This document shows positions 9,103 to 18,579 of a DNA stretch of 64,000 nucleotides, piece after piece. The position numbers were made by a program, and so were the translations under genes. Where the stretch lies: NCBI GenBank assembly GCA_029248405.1, contig JAQWJJ010000011.1:62001-126000 (forward strand), written 5' to 3'. Below the pieces are notes generated by a model that worked only from the letters and a program-made list of their open reading frames with translations, did no database searches and was not told the DNA's origin. How positions within the stretch are numbered: position 1 is the stretch's first letter; the number at the start of each line of letters is the position of its first letter. This stretch comes from Flavobacteriaceae bacterium (GTDB lineage Bacteria > Bacteroidota > Bacteroidia > Flavobacteriales > Flavobacteriaceae).

Positions 9103-9135
9103 AAAAAAAACCTCTAGGAATGAACCAGAGGTTTT
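9103..9135 (-). terminator. Terminator of the primary sigma factor gene
   Basis: On the minus strand AAAACCTCT pairs with AGAGGTTTT around an 11-base loop and is followed by a run of Ts. It lies 24 bases beyond the sigma gene stop codon and 45 bases before rpe. Confidence 0.9.
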
Positions 9136-9158
9136 GGTCTTGCTAAAAAAGTGGGCTG

Positions 9159-10022
9159 TTAACCCAAATAAGTTTTGAGAATTTTACTTCTTGAGGTATG
9201 TTTGAGTCGTCTGATGGCCTTTTCTTTGATTTGACGCACACGCTCTCGGGTCAAATCAAACGTCTCTCCAATTTCTTCCAGGGTCATTGGATGTTGGTTC
9301 CCCAAACCAAAATACAAGCGGATGACATCGGCCTCACGCGGGGTAAGTGTTTCAAGAGCACGCTCTATTTCTGTGCGCAATGACTCATGCAAAAGAGTGC
9401 GGTCCGGATTTGGTGATTCGCCGCTGCGCAAGACATCATAAAGGTTCGAATCTTCACCCTCTACCAGCGGTGCATCCATTGAGACGTGGCGCCCCGAATT
9501 TTTCATTGATTCTTTGACATCATTGATGGTCATGTCTAATTCCTTGGCAATCTCTTCTGCTGATGGTGGGCGCTCATGCGCCTGCTCCAAAAATGCATAA
9601 GTCTTATTAATTTTATTAATGCTGCCAATTTTATTCAAAGGCAAACGCACAATTCGAGACTGTTCTGCAAGTGCCTGAAGAATGGATTGTCGGATCCACC
9701 ATACGGCGTATGAGATGAACTTGAATCCTCTGGTTTCATCGAAGCGCTGTGCGGCCTTTATGAGCCCGAGGTTCCCTTCATTAATCAAATCGGGTAGGGT
9801 CAAACCTTGATTTTGGTATTGTTTGGCAACAGAAACCACAAAACGCAAGTTGGCCTTAGTCAGTTTTTCTAGAGCGCGTTGGTCGCCAGCTTTTATGCGC
9901 TGGGCCAATTCCACTTCTTCATCAGCGGTAATCAGATCCACTTTACCAATTTCTTGTAAATATTTGTCAAGTGAGGCAGTTTCTCTATTGGTAACTTGTT
10001 TGGTGATTTTTAATTGTCTCAT
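9159..10022 (-). CDS. rpoD: Primary (housekeeping) RNA polymerase sigma factor
   Basis: This 287-residue sigma-70 protein directs RNA polymerase to housekeeping promoters. It carries region 1.2 ([10 protein letters not shown]), region 2 ([25 protein letters not shown] and the -10 reading helix [13 protein letters not shown]), region 3 ([11 protein letters not shown]) and region 4 with the helix-turn-helix [18 protein letters not shown]. It lacks the long region 1.1 and the non-conserved insert of E. coli RpoD, as is typical of the Bacteroidota primary sigma factor that reads TAnnTTTG promoters. Many upstream regions in this window carry that box. A terminator follows. Confidence 0.95.
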   Translation of the reverse strand: MRQLKITKQVTNRETASLDKYLQEIGKVDLITADEEVELAQRIKAGDQRALEKLTKANLRFVVSVAKQYQNQGLTLPDLINEGNLGLIKAAQRFDETRGFKFISYAVWWIRQSILQALAEQSRIVRLPLNKIGSINKINKTYAFLEQAHERPPSAEEIAKELDMTINDVKESMKNSGRHVSMDAPLVEGEDSNLYDVLRSGESPNPDRTLLHESLRTEIERALETLTPREADVIRLYFGLGNQHPMTLEEIGETFDLTRERVRQIKEKAIRRLKHTSRSKILKTYLG

Positions 10023-10168
10023 GAAAATCGAGGGATTAGTTTAGTTGAACTCCGTTATTGTGTAATACGCAGGTTTTGGCAAAAGGTTACAAAATAATCG
10101 AGTTTTTTTGATCTTGAACACGATGTCCAAAAGTTAAGGCCCTGAATATCAGTGTACGCGCTGCCTTT

Positions 10169-10206
10169 AAAAAAAAAGCGCCTTCATTTTGAAGGCGCTT
10201 TTTTTT
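10169..10206 (-). terminator. Terminator of pnp
   Basis: GCGCCTTC pairs with GAAGGCGC around a four-base loop, with A and T runs on the two sides. It lies 14 bases after the pnp stop on the minus strand. Confidence 0.92.
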
Positions 10207-10220
10207 AAAGGAGGAGAGGG

Positions 10221-12464
10221 TTAGTCTCTTCTCTTATCGCGACGGTCTCGGTTGTCACGACTGCCTCCACGGCTATCGCGTCCTCCACGACTGTCACGTC
10301 CTCCAGAACGACGATCGTCGCGTGGTGGTCGCTCTACATAGCCTTCAGGCTTCGGCAACAAGGCCTTGCGAGATACTTTGTCTTTCTTGGTTCGTGGGTC
10401 AACACCTATATATTTCACATCAAAGACATCGCCCATATTCACGACATCAGAAACATTTTCGGTACGTTCCCATGCCAACTCAGAAACGTGCAGCAGTGTC
10501 TCGTTTCCTTTGGCCTCTTGATACTCCACTACAGCGCCAAAATCAAGCATCTTGATGACTTTCACTTCATATGCACTGCCTACGGTAGGCTTGAAGGTGA
10601 GTGAGTCAATTTTGGCCAACACCGCATCGATTCCTTCTTGACTGGTACCGAGTATTTCTACAATACCTTCTTCCGTAACAGGATCTTCGTTGATGACAAT
10701 TGTTGTTTTTGTTGCTTTCTGGAGTTCTTGAATGACTTTTCCACCAGGGCCAATAAGGCCGCCGATAAATTCATTAGCGATAATGGCAGTGACCATTTTT
10801 GGGGCATGTGCTTTTACATCGCCATTTGGTTTGTCAATAGTCTCTACGAGTTTTTCAAGAATATGTAAACGTCCATCTCGGGCTTGCTTCAAGGCATTGA
10901 CCAAGATTTCGTAAGACAAACCTTTTACTTTGATGTCCATCTGACAAGCGGTAATGCCATCGGCTGTTCCCGTCACCTTGAAGTCCATATCTCCTAAGTG
11001 ATCCTCATCACCCAAAATATCTGATAACACGGCATATTTACCGTCTTCTCCTGAAATGAGTCCCATGGCAATTCCGGAAACAGGTTTAGTCATTTGGACT
11101 CCTGCATCCATAAGGGCCATAGTTCCGCTACAGACCGTCGCCATAGAAGACGAGCCATTACTCTCTAATACTTCAGAAACCACGCGGACGGTATAAGGGC
11201 AGTCTGCAGGAATCATCCCTTTTAACGCTCGTTGTGCTAGATTTCCATGACCGACTTCACGACGTGAGGTGCCACGAATTGGTCGTGCTTCACCTGTCGA
11301 GAATGGAGGAAAGTTGTAATGGAGATAGAATGTTTCTTCACCTTCAAATGAAGGCATATCGATCTTGTTGGCTTCTCTTGAAGTCCCTAAGGTTACTGTC
11401 GCTAGGGCTTGCGTTTCTCCTCTAGTGAAAATTGCAGAACCGTGCGTAGAAGGCAGATAGTCTACTTCACACCAAATCGGGCGGATGTCAGTAGTCTTAC
11501 GACCATCAAGACGCAAACCTTCGTTTAAGGTCAAGTCGCGAATTGCTTCCTTTTCGGCTTTGTTATAATATTTGCTTACCAAGCCACCATAGTCGGCTAA
11601 TTCTTCTTCACTGAAGCTCGCTTTGACTTCTTCTTTGATCAAGCCAAAAGCCGCACTGCGTTCGTGTTTTGCAGAACCTGCTTTGGCCACGGCATAAACC
11701 TTGTCATAGACTAAATCATGGATTTTTTGTGCTAGAGCATCATCGGTGCGCTCACCATCATATTCGCGAACTGCTTTGCGCCCAACGGCATCGGCTAATC
11801 TCATTTGCGCCGCACATTGTACCTTAATCGCTTCATGTGCAGCTTTAATGGCTAGTGTCATTTCTTCTTCTGAAATTTCACTCATTTCACCTTCCACCAT
11901 CATCACAGAATCAGCAGAGGCACCAATCACCATTTCTAAGTCACTTTCTTCAAGTTGTGTGCGTGATGGGTTGATCACGAATTCGCCATTAATACGACCA
12001 ACACGGACCTCAGATATGGCACATTCAAAAGGAAAATCAGATAACTGTATGGCCGCTGAGGCGGCCAAACCGGCCATGGCATCAGGCATTACATCCTCGT
12101 CATGAGACATGAGCTGAATCATGACCTGAGTTTCGGCATGGTAATCTTTTGGGAATAGAGGACGAAGTACGCGGTCTACAAGACGCATAGTCAAAACCTC
12201 ACCGTCACTAGGACGCGCTTCACGCTTAAAGAAGCCACCTGGATAACGTCCAGATGCGGCAAACTTTTCACGATAATCTACGGTTAGGGGCAGAAAATCT
12301 ACATCACTTTGTTTGTAGTTGGAAACGACGGTACACAATAGCATACACTTTCCAGATTGCACCACGACAGAACCGTGAGCTTGTTTGGCTAATTTTCCGG
12401 TCTCTAGGGTGATTTCTCTACCATCTCCTAGGTCAATGACCTCTCTAAATACTTTAGGTTTCAT
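10221..12464 (-). CDS. pnp: Polynucleotide phosphorylase
   Basis: PNPase is a phosphorolytic 3'-5' exoribonuclease in mRNA decay. The 747-residue protein has two RNase PH-like domains (the second includes [20 protein letters not shown]), then a KH domain ([14 protein letters not shown]) and an S1 domain ([17 protein letters not shown]). The last 35 or so residues are a charged Arg/Gly/Asp tail with repeated DSRGG units, likely RNA-binding. The gene follows rpsO on the same strand, the conserved bacterial order. Its leader of about 130 bases contains a 7-bp inverted repeat. A TAnnTTTG box lies at 12593-12600. Confidence 0.98.
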   Translation of the reverse strand: MKPKVFREVIDLGDGREITLETGKLAKQAHGSVVVQSGKCMLLCTVVSNYKQSDVDFLPLTVDYREKFAASGRYPGGFFKREARPSDGEVLTMRLVDRVLRPLFPKDYHAETQVMIQLMSHDEDVMPDAMAGLAASAAIQLSDFPFECAISEVRVGRINGEFVINPSRTQLEESDLEMVIGASADSVMMVEGEMSEISEEEMTLAIKAAHEAIKVQCAAQMRLADAVGRKAVREYDGERTDDALAQKIHDLVYDKVYAVAKAGSAKHERSAAFGLIKEEVKASFSEEELADYGGLVSKYYNKAEKEAIRDLTLNEGLRLDGRKTTDIRPIWCEVDYLPSTHGSAIFTRGETQALATVTLGTSREANKIDMPSFEGEETFYLHYNFPPFSTGEARPIRGTSRREVGHGNLAQRALKGMIPADCPYTVRVVSEVLESNGSSSMATVCSGTMALMDAGVQMTKPVSGIAMGLISGEDGKYAVLSDILGDEDHLGDMDFKVTGTADGITACQMDIKVKGLSYEILVNALKQARDGRLHILEKLVETIDKPNGDVKAHAPKMVTAIIANEFIGGLIGPGGKVIQELQKATKTTIVINEDPVTEEGIVEILGTSQEGIDAVLAKIDSLTFKPTVGSAYEVKVIKMLDFGAVVEYQEAKGNETLLHVSELAWERTENVSDVVNMGDVFDVKYIGVDPRTKKDKVSRKALLPKPEGYVERPPRDDRRSGGRDSRGGRDSRGGSRDNRDRRDKRRD

Positions 12465-12511
12465 TTGTTTTTCATTTTAACACCAGTCATAGGTGCTGTT
12501 ACTTTTGGTCA

Positions 12512-12530
12512 TTAGTCGTATATCGACTAA
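12512..12530 (-). repeat. Inverted repeat in the pnp leader
   Basis: TTAGTCG at 12512-12518 is perfectly complementary to CGACTAA at 12524-12530 across a 5-base loop. It lies 48-66 bases upstream of the pnp start, in the likely 5' untranslated region. In E. coli a leader hairpin of pnp is the site of RNase III-dependent autoregulation. A similar role here is inference only. Confidence 0.5.
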
Positions 12531-12592
12531 AAGTTGTGTTGTTGTGGTTGACCAATGAAAAACTAAATTCAGCTTTTTCGCATGCTCTACTG

Positions 12593-12600
12593 CAAAAGTA
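12593..12600 (-). promoter_or_regulatory. Candidate pnp promoter, -7 box TACTTTTG
   Basis: Read on the minus strand the box matches TAnnTTTG exactly. A TTG sits 21 bases upstream (12622-12624), a good Bacteroidota -33 spacing. That -33 element lies in the loop of the rpsO terminator. The promoter would give a pnp leader of about 120 bases. Confidence 0.5.
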
Positions 12601-12608
12601 GGCAAAAT

Positions 12609-12637
12609 AAAAGGGACACCGCAAAGTGTCCCTTTTT
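12609..12637 (-). terminator. Terminator of rpsO
   Basis: AAAGGGACAC pairs with GTGTCCCTTT around a six-base loop, four bases after the rpsO stop. On the minus strand it is followed by TTTTATTTTGCC, a usable T-rich tail. Confidence 0.85.
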
Positions 12638-12640
12638 GAC

Positions 12641-12910
12641 TTATTTACGCAGCCCTAGTTCTTTAACAATGGCACGGTAACGTAAGATGTCTTTTTTGAT
12701 CAAATAGTCCAATAAAGATCTGCGCTTTCCTACCAATTTTACCAAAGAACGTTCGGTATTGTAATCTTTGTGGTTGCGTTTAAGGTGTTCTGTCAAATGC
12801 TGAATACGGTAAGTAAACAATGCGATTTGACCTTCTGCGGTACCAGTGTCTGAGGCACTTTTACAGTGTTTTTTAAAAATTTCTTGTTTTTTTTCTGGTG
12901 CTAAATACAT
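12641..12910 (-). CDS. rpsO: 30S ribosomal protein S15
   Basis: S15 is a primary binder of the central domain of 16S rRNA. I place the start at ATG 12910, which gives 89 residues, the normal length, and the typical beginning MYLAPEKKQEIFKKHG-like (here KKHCKS). An in-frame upstream start at 12985 would add 25 residues with no family counterpart. Family motifs include GTAEGQIALFTYRI, LTEHLKRNHKDY and RRSLLDYL. It is followed by its own terminator and then pnp. Confidence 0.97.
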   Translation of the reverse strand: MYLAPEKKQEIFKKHCKSASDTGTAEGQIALFTYRIQHLTEHLKRNHKDYNTERSLVKLVGKRRSLLDYLIKKDILRYRAIVKELGLRK

Positions 12911-13054
12911 GCCAATATTATTTAAATGATTTTTATGTATGTTGATAACCTCTTGATTATCGAGCGGCGAATTTACAAAAATCAATCATTATTATTGGTA
13001 ATATTGTTTAAATATTTATGGGTTATGACCACATGGTGTGCGCCATTCTTGTTA

Positions 13055-13062
13055 TATCTTTG
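13055..13062 (+). promoter_or_regulatory. Candidate -7 box TATCTTTG for the 13090 lipoprotein gene
   Basis: An exact TAnnTTTG match lies 27 bases before the ATG at 13090. No clear TTG is found at the usual -33 distance, so the call rests on the -7 box alone. Confidence 0.4.
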
Positions 13063-13089
13063 AAAAAGTTACTTTAATCTTCTTGTTTT

Positions 13090-13926
13090 ATGAAACACAA
13101 TATTCGTTTTGCTGCATTTGGCTTGATGGCCTTTTTATCGGTTTCCTTGATCTCATGTAAGGGAGATGATGACAATATCCCGCAAATTGAGCTTTCTGAG
13201 GAAGACACCACGCGGTCGGCTCAGGCAGATGGAATTCTGGAGGGCAGTCAGCATGTGGTTGAGAGTGCTTATAATTTTGTAGAAAATCCAGATCCTGGAG
13301 CATTCCCTATTTTCGGCGCATCATGTCCTACTTGGACTTACACTGTTGTTGGTAACAACATATCTCTATTGATCGATTTTAACCCTTCATGTCAATTACA
13401 GAATAATCGTGTGGTGTCTGGACAGATATTATTGGAGTATGGTCCTTTAATTAATGGCATACGTGCTATCGTATATACTTATCTAGACTTTAGTTTCGAT
13501 GGACACATCCTTACCGGTGGTGGTGACATGATTTGGGTTTCTGAAAACGCCAATGGCAATCGAGAAACCAATCTCCAATCTGACGTTTCTATTGCATTTG
13601 CTAATAGCACGGTGACAGGGCGCCGCATGGGTACGCGGACTTCGGAATGGGTTGCAGGGGCGAACTCAGGCAATTGGTTTGATAATGTTTATCATATATG
13701 GGGTTCATGGGAGACCACATTGAGCACAGGATTTCAACGCATCGCTACAGTGGATGAGTCACAGTTTTTGTTGCGTGATTTCGGCATGTGTCAGGAGATC
13801 ATATCAGGAGTCATGATCATCAATCAGGATAATATTACCGGTGCTCTTGATTTTGGTGATGGTACTTGTGACGGGATTGCCATATTTACGGTCAATGGCA
13901 TTGAATTTCCGATCAATCTGAATTAG
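13090..13926 (+). CDS. Putative surface-exposed lipoprotein of unknown function
   Basis: I do not recognise this 278-residue protein. It has a lipoprotein signal peptide with the lipobox LISC (Cys23), followed by KGDDD. A run of acidic residues right after the lipidated cysteine resembles the Bacteroidota export signal that sends lipoproteins to the outer leaflet of the outer membrane. The rest is rich in Asn, Gly, Ser and aromatic residues with a beta-strand look, and ends with DFGDGTCDGIAIFTVNG. Four further cysteines (in ASCPTW, NPSCQL, FGMCQE and GTCDG) could form disulfides. It is monocistronic, between rpsO and accD, with its own promoter box and terminator. Confidence 0.8.
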   Translation: MKHNIRFAAFGLMAFLSVSLISCKGDDDNIPQIELSEEDTTRSAQADGILEGSQHVVESAYNFVENPDPGAFPIFGASCPTWTYTVVGNNISLLIDFNPSCQLQNNRVVSGQILLEYGPLINGIRAIVYTYLDFSFDGHILTGGGDMIWVSENANGNRETNLQSDVSIAFANSTVTGRRMGTRTSEWVAGANSGNWFDNVYHIWGSWETTLSTGFQRIATVDESQFLLRDFGMCQEIISGVMIINQDNITGALDFGDGTCDGIAIFTVNGIEFPINLN

Positions 13927-13946
13927 AGAACCAGACCTTACATCAT

Positions 13947-13976
13947 AAAAAAACCGCCAATATTGGCGGTTTTTTT
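13947..13976. terminator. Bidirectional terminator between the lipoprotein gene and accD
   Basis: The palindrome CCGCCAATATTGGCGG is flanked by six As and a T run. It can stop both the plus-strand lipoprotein transcript and the minus-strand fba-accD transcript. Confidence 0.9.
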
Positions 13977-13998
13977 ATGGTCATTTTATTGATGCTTT

Positions 13999-14859
13999 TC
14001 ATGCCGTCCTTAATGGCTGGTTTTGCACCAAATCTAAATACAGATTAATTCTAGCTTTCAATGCTTTGCGTTCGCTGATGAAATCCAAAAACCCATGCTC
14101 TAACAAGAACTCTGCAGTCTGAAAGCCTTCAGGCAATTCCTTGCCAGTAGTGTCGCGCACCACACGAGGGCCTGCAAAGCCAATTAGCGCTCCGGGCTCA
14201 CTGATGTTGATGTCGCCTAACATGGCAAATGAGGCAGTAGTTCCTCCAGTAGTCGGATCAGTACACAAAGAAATATACGGAATCTGTGCCTTGGCCAGTT
14301 GCGCTAGCTTGGCACTTGTTTTGGCCAGCTGCATGAGGGATAGCGCAGCTTCCATCATACGGGCGCCACCACTTTTAGAAATGATCATAAAGGGCAGTTT
14401 ATGGGTCAAGGCATAGTCTGCTGCGCGCGCAATTTTCTCCCCGACAACGCTACCCATTGAGCCGCCAATAAAACTAAAATCCATACAGGCAATCACCAAC
14501 TGCTTGCCCATTGATGGACCCACCGCTGTTCTAACGGCATCATTGAGATTGGTTTTCTTGTACGCTTCCTTGAGGCGTTGGGTATATTTTTTTGTGTCCT
14601 CGAACTTCAGCATATCTTTGGATCGAAGGTCTGTATCTAGCTCTGTGAATGTGTTGTCGTCAAATAATATTTCAAAATACTCTTTGCTGCCAATGCGCAC
14701 GTGATAACCATCTTCGGGACTCACATAATGATTCCGTTCTAATTCTTCAGCATCGACTACTTTTCCCGTTGGAGATTTGTACCAAAGTCCTTTTGGAACG
14801 TCTTTTTTCTCTTCGGTAGGGGTATGAATTCCTTTTGTTGTACGTTTGAACCAGGCCAT
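13999..14859 (-). CDS. accD: Acetyl-CoA carboxylase carboxyltransferase subunit beta, lacking zinc-finger cysteines
   Basis: AccD is one half of the carboxyltransferase that makes malonyl-CoA for fatty acid synthesis. The 286-residue protein has the crotonase-like core: [46 protein letters not shown] and [13 protein letters not shown]. The four cysteines of the N-terminal zinc ribbon of E. coli AccD are replaced by Ser29, Gly32, Ser47 and Asp50, while the flanking residues ([14 protein letters not shown]) still align. As I recall, this loss is seen in other flavobacterial AccD proteins. It lies 18 bases after fba on the same strand, so the two are probably co-transcribed. Confidence 0.96.
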   Translation of the reverse strand: MAWFKRTTKGIHTPTEEKKDVPKGLWYKSPTGKVVDAEELERNHYVSPEDGYHVRIGSKEYFEILFDDNTFTELDTDLRSKDMLKFEDTKKYTQRLKEAYKKTNLNDAVRTAVGPSMGKQLVIACMDFSFIGGSMGSVVGEKIARAADYALTHKLPFMIISKSGGARMMEAALSLMQLAKTSAKLAQLAKAQIPYISLCTDPTTGGTTASFAMLGDINISEPGALIGFAGPRVVRDTTGKELPEGFQTAEFLLEHGFLDFISERKALKARINLYLDLVQNQPLRTA

Positions 14860-14877
14860 AATAAGAGTGTTATCTGA

Positions 14878-15957
14878 TTATAAAGTATTCACATTGTTGA
14901 GGTCTTCAAAAGCCTGCTTGAGGCGGGTCTTAAAGGTCAACTCGCCTTCGCGCAACCACTTTCTTGGATCGTAATATTTTTTGTTTGGGATGCCGTCTCC
15001 ATCTGGATTACCAATCTGTGTTTTGAGGTAATCGTGGTGTCCGACCATATAGTCCCTGATGCCTTCGGTAAAAGCAAACTGTAGATCTGTGTCAATATTC
15101 ATTTTGACCACACCATAGCCAATGGCTTCTCTGATTTCTTCTAGGCTTGATCCACTCCCACCATGGAAGACAAAGTCAATTGGATTAGATCCGGTCTTAT
15201 AATTTTGTTCAATGTATTCTTGTGAATTTTTGAGAATTTTTGGCGTCAGTTTGACGTTTCCTGGTTTATAAACACCATGAACATTCCCGAAGGCTGCCGC
15301 GATAGTGAACTGGTCACTCACTTGCATGAGTTGTTCGTACGCGTAGGCGACCTCTTCTGGCTGGGTGTATAATTTAGAGCTGTCTACATCTGTATTGTCC
15401 ACACCGTCTTCTTCGCCACCGGTAATGCCTAATTCGATTTCTAATGTCATTCCGATCTTGCTCATCCGTGCCAAGTAGGTCTTGCAAATTTCAATGTTTT
15501 CTTCGAGAGATTCTTCAGAAAGGTCAATCATATGACTGCTGTAAAGAGTTCGTCCCGTGCGTGCGAAATGTTCTTCGCTCGCCGTCAGCAAACCATCGAT
15601 CCATGGCAGTAAGTTCTTGGCGCAATGGTCAGTATGCAATATTACAGGGACATTGTAGGCCTTAGCTAAGGCGTGAACATGATGCGCTCCAGCGATACTG
15701 CCGGCAATAGCCGCTTGCTGTTGCTCATTATTCAAGCCCTTTCCGGCGTTAAATTGTCCTCCACCATTGGAAAACTGAATGATCACCGGGGCATTGAGAT
15801 CACGCGCAGTTTCTAATACCGTGTTGATGGTGTTTGACCCAACGACATTGACCGCGGGCATCGCAAATTGTTTGGCTTTTGCTAATTCAAATAATTCTTG
15901 TACCTCTTTACCAGAGGCAACTCCAGCACTTATGGAATGGCTCATATTTATTGACAT
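14878..15957 (-). CDS. fbaA: Class II fructose-bisphosphate aldolase
   Basis: This zinc-dependent glycolytic/gluconeogenic aldolase cleaves fructose 1,6-bisphosphate. The 359-residue length and motifs (FNAGKGL, the zinc-ligand segment ILHTDHCAKN, LEIELGITGGEEDGVDN, FVFHGGSGSS and KMNIDTDLQFA) place it in the E. coli FbaA-type subgroup. ATG 15957 is used; an ATG at 15945 would remove four residues and is equally plausible. A TAnnTTTG box lies just upstream. accD follows after 18 bases. Confidence 0.97.
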   Translation of the reverse strand: MSINMSHSISAGVASGKEVQELFELAKAKQFAMPAVNVVGSNTINTVLETARDLNAPVIIQFSNGGGQFNAGKGLNNEQQQAAIAGSIAGAHHVHALAKAYNVPVILHTDHCAKNLLPWIDGLLTASEEHFARTGRTLYSSHMIDLSEESLEENIEICKTYLARMSKIGMTLEIELGITGGEEDGVDNTDVDSSKLYTQPEEVAYAYEQLMQVSDQFTIAAAFGNVHGVYKPGNVKLTPKILKNSQEYIEQNYKTGSNPIDFVFHGGSGSSLEEIREAIGYGVVKMNIDTDLQFAFTEGIRDYMVGHHDYLKTQIGNPDGDGIPNKKYYDPRKWLREGELTFKTRLKQAFEDLNNVNTL

Positions 15958-15968
15958 TGTTTAGGGCT

Positions 15969-15976
15969 CAAAAATA
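15969..15976 (-). promoter_or_regulatory. Candidate fba -7 box TATTTTTG
   Basis: The minus-strand sequence matches TAnnTTTG exactly, 12 bases before ATG 15957 and 24 before ATG 15945. The short distance slightly favours the downstream start. No good -33 TTG is visible. Confidence 0.35.
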
Positions 15977-15991
15977 TAAAAAAATACTGGT

Positions 15992-18562
15992 TTAGAAGGG
16001 ATAGTTGATGCCGATATTGTAGACGGCATTGGCAAAATTATATTCTTTAAACCAACGATCGTTAAGTGCTCTTGCTGGATTATGGGTCTTGAATCCAGTG
16101 TCTAACCGGATGACAAAAAATCCAAAATCATACCTCAGACCGATACCTGTGGCGACGGCCAGTTCCTTTAGATCGGTTAATCCGTTGAATTGAAAAGCTG
16201 GATCCAAGACGTCGTCACCCAAATTCCATATATTTCCAATATCAGTGAAGAACGCGCCTTTGAAATTGCCAAAAATGGGAAAGCGGTATTCGGCATTCAA
16301 GTTGAGTTTAAAATTGGCCTCGTTAAAATCTAAGTTACTGCCGCTAGACCCTGGCCCCAGATCATAAGCCCGCCAGCCTCTGTTGTCATTGGCACCTCCT
16401 GCAAAGTAACTGCGGGTAAAAGGAATCGATGAACTGTTGCCATATGGTGCGGCCCAACCACCAAATGAGCGAAAGGCAAAGACGTTTTGACGGCCCAAGT
16501 CCCAGTGTCGGATGTAATCTATTTCAAATTTGGCATACTGAGAAAACACGACCCCGAAGAGCTCACTATTGCCCTGACTGTTGTTGGCGTTAAATAGCGA
16601 AGACATTCCTGACAAGAGGTTTCCTGCCAACTCTACAGTACAATTGATTCGGGAAAAACTATTGTCGTTAAGCGTTTCTCTTGTGTCGTAGTTCCATGTA
16701 AAATTAGAGGCTAAAATCAAATTATTCTCTGTAAGGCGCGATTTTCTCTGGCCAATGGCGATCAGTTCATCTTTGACTTCTGGAGCGAAACTATAGGGAT
16801 TGGATGGATCATCGATACTGGCCAAAAAGGCGTTGGTCTGCTCAGGAATACCCAAAAGCTGTACATCTGAGTCAAAGGAATAACCCGCGTCAATGGCAAT
16901 TTGATTCAGCCGTTGATATGAATTTCTATAGACATTGAAGTAATTTGAAGAGTTGAGATTCCGCACATATTGGAGATTGAGCAAATCCAAAACATTCTTA
17001 CGTTTGCTGCTTGGTCGCCATTGATAACTAAAGGCACCATTAAAATTTTGACGGTCCAATCCTATGTTGTTCTGGGAATTGATTCCAGAGCTGATGGTCG
17101 TTACAGGGCCCATGTATTTGGGAATAAGCCGCTGTGTATTAATCGGAAATAAAAGTTGTGGCGTGGTCAATCGCGCGTTGATCCCGATGTCCGAAGTATT
17201 AAAGAATTGGCTGTCGCTATTGGCATTGTCCTTTGAAGATCCCACAGAGCCGCTGGCTGAGATTTCTAAATTTTCCGCTCCTTTGAAAACATTTCGGATC
17301 AAATAGGAAGCGCTAAACCCGACACCAAATTGCTGAATGGTAGAGGTGTAGGCATCGACATCTACCCCCAAGGTATATTTCTTTTGTGGGCTGAGCAATA
17401 TAGTGCTGATCAAACCAGTCCCTGTGCTGTCACTTGAATCTATTTCATAATTGATGGTGGGGTATTTGAAGTTGCGCAACTCATTTATTTGGCCATAAGT
17501 TAGGGTACGATCAATATCGCGATATAGGGCGCCTGGTGTAATGGCGATGGCATTGGTAATGGCCTTTGGTCTATACTGTGTTGGCCCATAACTCAAAACC
17601 TCATAACCGTTATAGGTTATTGAATCTGTAAAGGCTAGGGTTGGGTTTTGGGGGTCATGATCGGTAATCAATCGGACTGTGTTGACTTTGTATATTTTGA
17701 ATGGCTCTGTGGTGACAAGCGTATCACCGTTATTTAATCGCCGGTCTGGAATGATGTAAGCGACATTTACCTGGTGCCCCAAACCATTTGTATCTGCCTC
17801 GAACGTCACATAGTCTTGATCAAAATAATACAATCCAGAATTGCGCAGTTCAATGGTGATCCGGGCGCGTTCGTTGTCGAAGTTGGCCAAATCATATTTG
17901 GTGTTCGGGCGCAAAAACGATTGGGCTTGCGTTTTTTTGAACAATGAATCAACAGCAGGAGAGCTGATGTTGTAGCCTATTTGACCTAAAGTGTAAGGAC
18001 TTTGTAAGTCAAGATCATAGTGCACTGAGGCACGTTTGGACTTGACACTGTCTTGGCGCACATCGTATCGGCCTTGAACGGTGAAATAGCCTTGATTATA
18101 AAAATATTTTTTGAGTTGGGCTAAAGACTTTTGCGCCTTGCTTGTATCGATGATCGTTGGCGCCGACCCCGTGTTCTTAAGCCATCGGCTGAAATTGATT
18201 TTACTTGAATCAATGGCTTTAATTTGTTTCTTGGACAGCAAGCGCTCCAATCGCTCAGTTCTCTTTGGGTTTGCCTTGAGCCAACGGTCAAATTTTTCAT
18301 GAGGGTTGGGTTGGGCCAAATTGTATACCAAGACCCCTAATGGCGCACCAATAATTGGAAAGCGTGTGTTTGGTTTTTGAATGATAAGGCTTTCCACGTC
18401 ATTGTCTGTATTGGGCTGGCCATTAATGCTGATGTCGTTTTGAATCAGCCACAAATCATTTTCTGCCAGGCGCCTTGTAGGGCTGCAAGCACAGAGCAAG
18501 ATAAATCCTAAAAATAATGATATTTTTGTTGCAGCGCGCGTCAATGAAATAGGGTTTCTCAT
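15992..18562 (-). CDS. tamL: TamL-type BamA/TamA-family outer-membrane lipoprotein
   Basis: The 856-residue product has a lipoprotein-type signal (ILLCAC, acylated Cys probably 26), a long periplasmic part with POTRA-like repeats (for example YNQGYFTVQGRYDV and ELRNSGLYYFDQDYV) and a C-terminal Omp85 beta-barrel. The barrel carries the motif TRSYFAGGANDNRGWRAYDLG (split between loop and strand) and ends in an aromatic residue, NYPF. A lipidated TamA variant called TamL is described for Bacteroidota and is thought to act with TamB in envelope assembly. No tamB is adjacent. Its ATG lies 17 bases from the divergent methyltransferase start. Confidence 0.88.
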   Translation of the reverse strand: MRNPISLTRAATKISLFLGFILLCACSPTRRLAENDLWLIQNDISINGQPNTDNDVESLIIQKPNTRFPIIGAPLGVLVYNLAQPNPHEKFDRWLKANPKRTERLERLLSKKQIKAIDSSKINFSRWLKNTGSAPTIIDTSKAQKSLAQLKKYFYNQGYFTVQGRYDVRQDSVKSKRASVHYDLDLQSPYTLGQIGYNISSPAVDSLFKKTQAQSFLRPNTKYDLANFDNERARITIELRNSGLYYFDQDYVTFEADTNGLGHQVNVAYIIPDRRLNNGDTLVTTEPFKIYKVNTVRLITDHDPQNPTLAFTDSITYNGYEVLSYGPTQYRPKAITNAIAITPGALYRDIDRTLTYGQINELRNFKYPTINYEIDSSDSTGTGLISTILLSPQKKYTLGVDVDAYTSTIQQFGVGFSASYLIRNVFKGAENLEISASGSVGSSKDNANSDSQFFNTSDIGINARLTTPQLLFPINTQRLIPKYMGPVTTISSGINSQNNIGLDRQNFNGAFSYQWRPSSKRKNVLDLLNLQYVRNLNSSNYFNVYRNSYQRLNQIAIDAGYSFDSDVQLLGIPEQTNAFLASIDDPSNPYSFAPEVKDELIAIGQRKSRLTENNLILASNFTWNYDTRETLNDNSFSRINCTVELAGNLLSGMSSLFNANNSQGNSELFGVVFSQYAKFEIDYIRHWDLGRQNVFAFRSFGGWAAPYGNSSSIPFTRSYFAGGANDNRGWRAYDLGPGSSGSNLDFNEANFKLNLNAEYRFPIFGNFKGAFFTDIGNIWNLGDDVLDPAFQFNGLTDLKELAVATGIGLRYDFGFFVIRLDTGFKTHNPARALNDRWFKEYNFANAVYNIGINYPF

Positions 18563-18579
18563 TCAAAAATAGGATAATT

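Noticed and set aside
11746-12105. 119-codon plus-strand open frame opposite pnp
   Set aside because: It is Ser/Ala/Ile-rich antisense of a conserved coding region with no ribosome-site context or motif.
12911-12985. N-terminal extension of rpsO from an in-frame start at 12985
   Set aside because: It would add 25 residues that have no counterpart in S15. ATG 12910 gives the normal 89 residues and the family N-terminus.
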